From assembly GCA_026786155.1 (NCBI GenBank), contig JAJAYR010000357.1:1-9534 (forward strand): DNA of 9,534 nt, given 5' to 3'. A program made the translations under genes and the position numbers. The notes beneath the pieces are model-generated. The model had not been told where the DNA came from. It saw only the letters and a program-made list of their open reading frames with translations, and ran no database searches. Position 1 is the stretch's first letter; every line of letters begins with the position of its first letter. Source of the DNA: Pyrinomonadaceae bacterium. Lineage in GTDB: Bacteria > Acidobacteriota > Blastocatellia > Pyrinomonadales > Pyrinomonadaceae. Positions 4,807 to 9,534 of the stretch are shown here, one piece after another.

Positions 4807-6612
4807 ATGAGCGATAAAGATTCAATTTCGCAGACGGAAGCGCGGAACGCGGTCGAAGCCGCGCATCTGGCGTGGCTCGCGGTGGCGAAGTTCGACCAGA
4901 CGAAAATTGACCGCATTTGCGAAGCGATGGCGAACGCCGCGCTTGCCGAAGCGATGCGTTTGGGCGCGATGGCGAAAGAAGAAACCGGATTCGGCAAAGC
5001 GGAAGACAAGCGCGAAAAAAACCGTTTCGCGGCGGAAGACGTTTGGAATTATTTCAAAAATTTAAAAACCGTCGGCGTGGTCAAAGAAAGCGATTCGATC
5101 ATCGAAATCGCTTCGCCGCGCGGCGTGGTCGCGGCAATCGTGCCTTCGACGAATCCGACTTCGACGGCGATTTTCAAAATCATCATTGCGATAAAATCCC
5201 GCAATACAATCGTGCTTTCGCCGCATCCGTCCGCCGCTCGATGTATCGCCGAAACTGCCCGCGTGATGAAAGAAGCGGGCGTGAAGGAAGGCTTGCCGCC
5301 CGACGCGATTCAGTGTTTGACCAATTCGACCATCGAAGGCACGGAAACTTTGATGAAGCACAAAAAAACCGCCGTCATTTTAGCGACCGGCGGCATCGGT
5401 TTGGTTCGCGCCGCTTATTCGTCGGGCAAACCGGCGTTCGGCGTCGGACCGGGAAATGTTCCGGTTTTTATCGAACGCTCCGCTGACATCGAAAAAGCGG
5501 TCGCCGATATTCTGATTTCGACTTGTTTCGACAACGGCACGATTTGCGCGTCCGAACAATCGGTCGTTGCCGACGCGCCGGTTGCCGACGAAGTTCGTCA
5601 GCAATTCATATTGCAAGGCGGACATTTTCTCAATCAGGACGAAGCCGAAAAAGTCGGGAAGATTTTATTAACCGAACAGCGCACTTTGAACCCGAAAATC
5701 GTCGGCAAATCCGCCGACTTTATCGCCAATCTTGCCGGAATTTCCATTCCGTCGGGGACGCGCTGTTTGCTGGCAAATTGCAGTGGAGTCGGGCGCGATT
5801 TCCCGTGGTCAATCGAAAAACTTTCGCCGACGCTGGCGTTTTTCGTCGCTGACGGCATCGAAGCCGGAGCAAACAAATGTTTGGAAATTTTGCAGTTCGG
5901 CGGAATGGGACACACGGCGGGAATGCACACGAATTCCCGCGCCGCCGCGATAGAATACGGCGAAAAGATGCCCGCGTCGCGCGTCATTATCAATTCGCCG
6001 ACGACGCACGGCGCAATCGGATTTTCGACCGATTTATCGCCTTCGATGACTTTGGGCTGCGGTTCATGGGGCGGCAACGTAACGTCGGACAATGTTTCGC
6101 CGATTCATCTGATGGACATCAAGCGCGTCGCTTTCGAGACGAAGCCGGTCGGCAGTCGGCAGTCGGCGGAAGGCAGTTGGCGGAAGGCGGTCGGCGGAAG
6201 GCAGTCGGCGGAAGGCAGTTCGACTCGTAATTCGCCGGTCGGAAACCAAAAGCCGGAAATCAAAGACCAAAGCATCAAACGCGCTGAAATTGCCGCATTG
6301 GTTGATAAATTTTTATCGCAAAAATTAGCGGAAACTCCGGTTGAAAAAATAATCGGCAATGCGGAAACGGAAATCCACAATCCAAAATCTAAAATCCAAA
6401 ATCAGCTTGATTCGCCGGTTAAAACGATTATTCACGAATTAAAATTGCCGCAGACGAACGGCGCGAAATCGAAAGCGGTTGATTTTGTCAGCGAAGACGA
6501 CGTGAAAAAAGCGGTTGCCAGCGGCGAGAAAATTTACGTTTCGGCAAAAACGATTATCACGCCGTCGGCGCGTGATTTAGGCGAAGAAAAAGAAATCTTC
6601 GCTAAAATTTGA
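4807..6612 (+). CDS. CoA-acylating aldehyde dehydrogenase, microcompartment type
   Basis: A 601-residue enzyme of the AdhE/EutE/PduP group, which oxidises an aldehyde to acyl-CoA with NAD+ and CoA and is a core enzyme of aldehyde-processing microcompartments. Residues 1 to about 446 form the catalytic region: SPRGVVAAIVPSTNPTSTA near 103-121; the nucleotide-binding stretch ATGGIGLVRAAYSSGKPA (193-210) then GVGPGNVPVF; and the active-site loop FDNGTICASEQSV with catalytic Cys247. FGGMGHTAGMHT (364-375) and GCGSWGGN (417-424) are also typical. About 155 residues follow where AdhE domains normally end: a Gln/Ser/Gly/Arg linker coded by heptamer repeats, a likely amphipathic helix KRAEIAALVDKFLSQKLAE (491-509) that could be an encapsulation peptide, a second repeat-coded segment, and a C-terminal module ending with KTIITPSARDLGEEKEIF. 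The substrate cannot be told. No strong Shine-Dalgarno is seen; the start is the first in-frame ATG before homology. Confidence 0.92.
   Translation: MSDKDSISQTEARNAVEAAHLAWLAVAKFDQTKIDRICEAMANAALAEAMRLGAMAKEETGFGKAEDKREKNRFAAEDVWNYFKNLKTVGVVKESDSIIEIASPRGVVAAIVPSTNPTSTAIFKIIIAIKSRNTIVLSPHPSAARCIAETARVMKEAGVKEGLPPDAIQCLTNSTIEGTETLMKHKKTAVILATGGIGLVRAAYSSGKPAFGVGPGNVPVFIERSADIEKAVADILISTCFDNGTICASEQSVVADAPVADEVRQQFILQGGHFLNQDEAEKVGKILLTEQRTLNPKIVGKSADFIANLAGISIPSGTRCLLANCSGVGRDFPWSIEKLSPTLAFFVADGIEAGANKCLEILQFGGMGHTAGMHTNSRAAAIEYGEKMPASRVIINSPTTHGAIGFSTDLSPSMTLGCGSWGGNVTSDNVSPIHLMDIKRVAFETKPVGSRQSAEGSWRKAVGGRQSAEGSSTRNSPVGNQKPEIKDQSIKRAEIAALVDKFLSQKLAETPVEKIIGNAETEIHNPKSKIQNQLDSPVKTIIHELKLPQTNGAKSKAVDFVSEDDVKKAVASGEKIYVSAKTIITPSARDLGEEKEIFAKI
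6145..6221 (+). repeat. Tandem heptamer array inside the dehydrogenase gene
   Basis: Eleven consecutive 7-base units: CCGGTCG, GCAGTCG, GCAGTCG, GCGGAAG, GCAGTTG, GCGGAAG, GCGGTCG, GCGGAAG, GCAGTCG, GCGGAAG, GCAGTTC. The array lies within the C-terminal extension of the aldehyde dehydrogenase. Because 7 is not a multiple of 3, successive units are read in different frames, giving a Gln/Ser/Gly/Arg/Ala-rich linker near residues 447-472 without a stop. Such arrays are normally intergenic, so this one appears to have been absorbed into coding sequence. Confidence 0.9.
6370..6404 (+). repeat. Second heptamer array inside the dehydrogenase gene
   Basis: Five consecutive 7-base units, GAAATCC, ACAATCC, AAAATCT, AAAATCC, AAAATCA, lie in frame in the C-terminal extension and encode residues near 522-533 (TEIHNPKSKIQN). 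The unit differs from the first array. It is a variant of the AAAATCC words that occur in tandem between genes of many bacteria. Confidence 0.75.
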
Positions 6613-6669
6613 TGGAGAAATCAGTTCGGCTTTATTTAATTCATTCCGACGAAACTTTGGAGATAAGGA

Positions 6670-6861
6670 ATGGCGAGGTTTTCATTGGCACATTGGCGAA
6701 AATTTTCTAACGAAACGATTATTGAATCTTTGAGAGCCGGAAAAGGCGAATCTTTGAAGGTAAAATCGGACGGAAGAATTTTAAATGGAAACGTGCGATG
6801 CAAAATTCTGCTTGAAAGAAATTTCGACATCAACGCTTTGGAACGCGAAACGATTGATTGA
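6670..6861 (+). CDS. Small protein with ParB-like DGxxxNGNxR motif
   Basis: A 63-residue protein. The segment ESLRAGKGESLKVKSDGR, then ILNGNVRCKILLERNFDI and ALERE, resembles the core of ParB/sulfiredoxin-like domains and related small proteins, where a DG-(I/V)-x-x-GN-x-R signature is followed by a (V/I)LxxRGxD helix. That family call rests on motif resemblance only. The start is supported by GGAG at 6659-6662, seven bases before the ATG. An overlapping frame beginning at 6612, directly on the dehydrogenase stop, gives only 32 residues and has no Shine-Dalgarno. The next gene begins one base after this stop codon, so the two are probably co-translated. The role is unknown; a two-gene toxin-antitoxin or regulatory pair is possible. 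Confidence 0.6.
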   Translation: MARFSLAHWRKFSNETIIESLRAGKGESLKVKSDGRILNGNVRCKILLERNFDINALERETID

Positions 6862-6862
6862 T

Positions 6863-7186
6863 ATGAACAAAAAAGAAGCAATTGAAATTTTTTCGGATTT
6901 ATCAAACAATGAGCAAGCCGATTTTTTGGCGCGGCTGGCTTGGGAATTGACGGTGGCGGCGCGTGAAACATATGAAGTCGGAACGGATGATTTAACCAAT
7001 CCAAAAATGATGCGCTCGATTAACGAAGTCCAGCATCGCCTGCTTTCCCAATTGTCGGCAATGCTGCGAAAAGATGAAAATCGTTACCCGGATGAAGTTT
7101 TCTGGCAAATCATTTTAGATAACAATCAGACAATAGAAAAAATTGTCGCGCGAATCGCCGTTAAATTCTCACCGGCTTTGGTCTGA
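6863..7186 (+). CDS. Conserved-looking hypothetical helical protein, 107 residues
   Basis: A 107-residue protein, apparently all-helical, without signal peptide or membrane span. It begins MNKKEAIEIFSDLSNNEQAD, continues LARLAWELTVAARETYEVGT, and has MRSINEVQHRLLSQLSAMLR in the middle. No catalytic motif is recognised. The ATG lies one base after the stop of the ParB-motif gene and has no Shine-Dalgarno of its own, which suggests translational coupling. The same frame is open from an earlier ATG at 6785, but that would overlap the upstream gene by 77 bases, so the later start is preferred. With its small partner it may form a functional pair. Confidence 0.7.
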   Translation: MNKKEAIEIFSDLSNNEQADFLARLAWELTVAARETYEVGTDDLTNPKMMRSINEVQHRLLSQLSAMLRKDENRYPDEVFWQIILDNNQTIEKIVARIAVKFSPALV

Positions 7187-7206
7187 AAATTCGTCAATTA
7201 AAACAG

Positions 7207-7623
7207 ATGGCTGAAACATCGGTTACAAATCAAATTTGCCAAACCTGCGGCGCGGACGTGCGCGAAAATTCGCTGTTTTGCTATAACTGCGGCGGCTCGG
7301 TTGCGCCGGACGTGGTGATGAGTCTGAGAGATTCGCCAAAAAACGCCGCACTCAAAAACGGCGATGCGCCGAAGCAAACAACTAAACTCAAACTTGAAGA
7401 AAAACCTGCGGACGCGCCGATTCCGAAACCGGCAATTCAGGCAGAACCCGAATTAAAATCCGCCGCTTCGATGCGCCGCAAATCTAAACTCGTCCAGCCG
7501 AAACGAATCGAAGTCATTTGGGAAGAACACGAAAACGCGCCGAACGGCTGGTTTATTTTAGCGGCAATTCTTTTGACATTGTTTGCCGTCGCGGTTTTTT
7601 ATCTGGCAATTTATTTGAAATGA
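7207..7623 (+). CDS. Zinc-ribbon protein with C-terminal membrane anchor
   Basis: A 138-residue protein. An N-terminal zinc ribbon has two CxxC knuckles: Cys11/Cys14 (CQTCG) and Cys25/Cys28 (CYNCG), ten residues apart. A Lys/Pro/Ala-rich, probably disordered linker (about 35-110) leads to a single hydrophobic span at about 115-136, beginning WFILAAILLTLF and ending only two residues before the C-terminus. This suggests a tail-anchored protein with its ribbon in the cytoplasm. It begins 20 bases after the previous gene with no clear Shine-Dalgarno, and its stop overlaps the next start as ATGA. Zinc-ribbon proteins of this layout are common and their partners are mostly unknown; no function is assigned. 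Confidence 0.8.
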   Translation: MAETSVTNQICQTCGADVRENSLFCYNCGGSVAPDVVMSLRDSPKNAALKNGDAPKQTTKLKLEEKPADAPIPKPAIQAEPELKSAASMRRKSKLVQPKRIEVIWEEHENAPNGWFILAAILLTLFAVAVFYLAIYLK

Positions 7624-7787
7624 CGAACTCCTTAAACAAAACTCACCTCACCGAACGAAGCGCGGTGGCGATTTTGATGTCGTGGACGCGCGAGATTATC
7701 GAGAAACACCATCTCGATTTGGGTTTGCCGATTGTCGAAACTTCCGGTAAAGACAATAAATTTCCCGACAGTGATTTCATAAAATAG
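7620..7787 (+). pseudogene. Truncated N-terminus of a large N-6 DNA methylase (putative)
   Basis: A 55-codon reading frame starting within the ATGA overlap with the zinc-ribbon gene. The peptide, with ILMSWTREIIEKHHLDLGLP followed by IVETSGKDNKFPD, resembles the extreme N-terminus of large (about 1000-residue) N-6 adenine methylases of type I/IIG-like systems, where KxPD normally leads into a nuclease-like EAK strand. Here the frame diverges after FPD and stops five codons later, just where the more AT-rich restriction-modification cassette begins. I read it as the 5' stump of a gene whose centre was replaced. The family assignment is from memory of the motif style; alternatively it is a genuine small protein. 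Confidence 0.45.
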
Positions 7788-7826
7788 ATTTTCAACATCC
7801 CAAATAGCAAATGTATCCTTTCACAA

Positions 7827-8492
7827 ATGAACAATGACATTCTTGAAACTGAAATAAATTTAATTAACAGCGAACTGGAAATCGTCAAAAATGTATTTCT
7901 TGAAACTGTTAATCTAATCCCGCTTTTTGATATTGCGGATTCAAAAGTTTTACCTTATGGATTAAAACCTCATACCCGTTCAATTAGTTGGATTGCTGAA
8001 CAAGTTATCGCTCAACAGGCTAAACTCAATGCTGGAAAACTTGGGATTACAGACGTTGATATTGATTTTCCTGATGCTGATGTAATTGATTGTGTGATTG
8101 TGAAAGGAGCAAATCGCTATCCGGTAAATATCAAAATCTTTCAAATTCCTTCGAGCAATAGTATTAATGATATTGCTTCACTGACAAGGTTATATGAGTT
8201 TTACAATGAAGGAATATCGAATAGAATAAGCTATGTTTGTTTCGGGTTTGAATTTGATAATGTTTCTGTAAAACTAAGCACGGATGTTAATAATTTAATT
8301 GTCTTTTCTCCTCAATTGGCTGACAAATTCTATATTAATCTGGGAAATAACAAGATTCAGTTCAAATATAAACATCCTACTACGGAAAGAACGAGAAATG
8401 AATTTTTGGAAATATTGAAGCCGGAATATGACGCTCTTATTAAACTGCAAAATGAAAGAAAGGAAGCGAGAAAAAATGCCAAACCAAAATAA
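7827..8492 (+). CDS. Putative type II restriction endonuclease
   Basis: A 221-residue protein immediately upstream of, and overlapping, a DNA methyltransferase by 17 bases: the usual arrangement of a type II restriction-modification operon, in which it would cut the DNA site protected by its partner. No close family is recognised. A PD-(D/E)xK-like core may lie at residues 54-105: a helix with SWIAEQVIAQ (Glu58), then DADVIDCVIVK (Asp83-Lys93), then PVNIKIFQ (Asn101-Ile-Lys103), where Asn would stand in place of the usual Glu. The C-terminus is Lys/Arg/Glu-rich. The DNA is visibly more AT-rich and less rich in GCG/CGC codons than the neighbours, suggesting recent transfer. The first ATG of the frame is used; no clear Shine-Dalgarno precedes it. 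The call depends mainly on context. Confidence 0.65.
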   Translation: MNNDILETEINLINSELEIVKNVFLETVNLIPLFDIADSKVLPYGLKPHTRSISWIAEQVIAQQAKLNAGKLGITDVDIDFPDADVIDCVIVKGANRYPVNIKIFQIPSSNSINDIASLTRLYEFYNEGISNRISYVCFGFEFDNVSVKLSTDVNNLIVFSPQLADKFYINLGNNKIQFKYKHPTTERTRNEFLEILKPEYDALIKLQNERKEARKNAKPK

Positions 8493-9342
8493 AATCTCTC
8501 AATTCGTAGATAAGGTCTTAAATCAAGACGCTTTAGAAGGTATGCAATTATTACCTGACGAATCTATTGATTTAATTGTTGCTGATCCGCCATATAATCT
8601 TGGAAAAGATTATGGAAACGATTCTGACAAGCAAGAATCAGAAGCCTTTTTGCGATGGACTGAAGAATGGTTGAGCCTTGCTATTTCTAAACTCAAGCCA
8701 AATGGCAGTTTGTATATTTTCGCTACTTGGCGATACAGCCCCGAAATTTTCGTTTTTTTGAAATCCAAAATGATTATGCTCAACGAAATAATTTGGGACA
8801 GGCGAGTTCCGAGTATGGGCGGCAGCACTCGCCGTTACAGTTCGGTTCACGATACAATCGGATTTTTTGCTAAATCGAAAGACCATTATTTTGACCTTGA
8901 TTCAATTCGGATTCCATACGACGAAGAAACTAAAAAAGCCCGCAGTCGTTCAATCTTTGTCGGTAAAAAATGGCTTGAAGTCGGCTATAATCCGAAAGAT
9001 TTGTGGTCGGTTTCGCGTCTTCACCGAATTCACGCCGAGCGTGAAGACCACCCGACGCAAAAGCCTCTGGAAATTATCGAAAGAATGGTTAGAGCAAGTT
9101 GTCCTGAAAACGGAATCGTGCTTGACCCTTTTGCAGGCACAGGAACGACGGCAATCGCTTGTCTATTAAATAAACGCCGTTATATTACTTACGAACTAAA
9201 TCCTGAATACTATGAAATGATTTTGAAGCGCATTAAACGCAAAAGTAATTTCTTTCTTGAATCTCCATCCTTACCTGTAAATGGCGATTCTAAAAAACAA
9301 CAAGACAATCAGATGCCTCTGTTGTTTGGATTTAATAGTTAA
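8476..9342 (+). CDS. Beta-class N6-adenine DNA methyltransferase
   Basis: A 288-residue site-specific adenine methyltransferase that transfers a methyl group from S-adenosylmethionine to adenine N6 in its recognition sequence, protecting host DNA from the partner nuclease. The catalytic motif IV DPPY (37-40, in ADPPYNLGKDYGND) precedes the SAM-binding motif I DPFAGTGTT (217-225), the beta-class order; HPTQKP (192-197) lies just before motif I. The variable region between motifs IV and I, including the conserved-looking VPSMGGSTRRYSSVHDTIGF (111-130), should set specificity, which cannot be read here. A start at 8428 in the same frame is possible, but the ATG at 8476 has AGGAAG at 8461-8466 and MPNQNK precedes the homology, so it is preferred. 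It overlaps the nuclease gene by 17 bases. A polar tail follows residue 256. Confidence 0.93.
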   Translation: MPNQNKISQFVDKVLNQDALEGMQLLPDESIDLIVADPPYNLGKDYGNDSDKQESEAFLRWTEEWLSLAISKLKPNGSLYIFATWRYSPEIFVFLKSKMIMLNEIIWDRRVPSMGGSTRRYSSVHDTIGFFAKSKDHYFDLDSIRIPYDEETKKARSRSIFVGKKWLEVGYNPKDLWSVSRLHRIHAEREDHPTQKPLEIIERMVRASCPENGIVLDPFAGTGTTAIACLLNKRRYITYELNPEYYEMILKRIKRKSNFFLESPSLPVNGDSKKQQDNQMPLLFGFNS

Positions 9343-9371
9343 TTTCAAACAACCGAAACAAGAGGCAAACT

Positions 9372-9534
9372 AAAATGCGACTCTTAAAAACCTTCTAAAA
9401 ACTTCCGCCGAATCGGTTTTCAAAGAAATCGCGCCGTCGCCCGAAGAAGTTTCGTTTGAAAAAGTCAAAGCCGACCGTTTGGAGTTGGATAAAATCGTTT
9501 TGCGCGATATTCTAGGGCTGAACGAAACCGAGCA
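9372..9534 (+). pseudogene. Start-less C-terminal fragment of a large methylase-like gene
   Basis: After the cassette, host-like codon use (GCC, CCG, CGC) resumes in a frame open from just after the TAA at 9371-9373 to the window edge. It encodes 53 full codons with no ATG, GTG or TTG near the front. The peptide, including SVFKEIAPSPEEVSFEKV and DRLELDKIVLRDILGLNETE, resembles the C-terminal end of large N-6 DNA methylases, where an LDxxVxxxLGLxxxE helix pair is common. With the stump at 7620-7787 it would form the two ends of one gene whose middle is missing. The end of the gene lies outside the window. The family is inferred from motif style and is uncertain. Confidence 0.5.

Noticed and set aside
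6145..6221. CRISPR-like array
   Set aside because: Units are 7 bases with no spacers; it is a simple tandem heptamer array inside a coding sequence.
4917..6230. Long alternative-frame ORFs opposite or across the dehydrogenase gene, rich in Arg and Ala
   Set aside because: They are shadows produced by GCG/CGC-biased codons of the true gene and show no domain or plausible start.
6612..6710. 32-codon frame starting on the dehydrogenase stop codon, possibly joined by a frameshift to the next gene
   Set aside because: The 6670 start has a well-placed GGAG and yields a complete motif-bearing protein, so no frameshift is needed; the 32-codon frame has no Shine-Dalgarno.
8428..8475. Upstream ATG for the methyltransferase
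   Set aside because: The added 16 residues lie over the nuclease gene end and have no family similarity; the ATG at 8476 has a better Shine-Dalgarno.

Overview
The window looks like bacterial chromosome of moderate GC with a strong preference for GCG, CGC and GCC codons. Its RodZ-like protein has an Asn/Ala/Thr-rich linker, Shine-Dalgarno sequences are often weak, and intergenic heptamer repeats recur. This would suit an Acidobacteriota (Blastocatellia-like) genome, but that placement is only an impression and no rRNA or marker gene confirms it.

Left part (1-3868, minus strand): a rodZ-like gene is followed by an intrinsic terminator, a double-hairpin repeat, and guaB (IMP dehydrogenase). 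guaB is split in frame by a complete 452-codon intein carrying a LAGLIDADG homing endonuclease. The intein sits directly in front of the catalytic cysteine of IMPDH, so that cysteine is also the +1 nucleophile of splicing. Removing the intein gives a normal 489-residue IMPDH with Cys305 and Arg401/Tyr402 in the E. coli register.

Middle (4080-6612, plus strand): part of a bacterial microcompartment locus. It has one hexameric BMC shell protein with an altered pore loop and a basic tail, then an AdhE/EutE/PduP-type CoA-acylating aldehyde dehydrogenase with an unusually long C-terminal extension. A long perfect inverted repeat lies between the two genes, and two heptamer repeat arrays have been absorbed into the coding sequence of the extension. 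No pentamer gene or signature upstream enzyme is visible.

Right part (6670-9534, plus strand): a pair of small genes (a ParB-like motif protein and a helical 107-residue protein), a tail-anchored zinc-ribbon protein, and then a 55-codon gene start that resembles the N-terminus of large N-6 DNA methylases. This gene is cut off by a more AT-rich two-gene cassette: a putative type II restriction endonuclease overlapping a beta-class N6-adenine DNA methyltransferase. After the cassette, host-like coding sequence without a start codon resumes. It resembles the C-terminal end of the same kind of large methylase, so the cassette appears to have replaced the middle of an older modification gene.

The notable features are thus an endonuclease-bearing intein at the active-site cysteine of an essential enzyme, a restriction-modification cassette apparently nested in the remains of another methylase, and a microcompartment aldehyde dehydrogenase with repeat DNA built into its tail.
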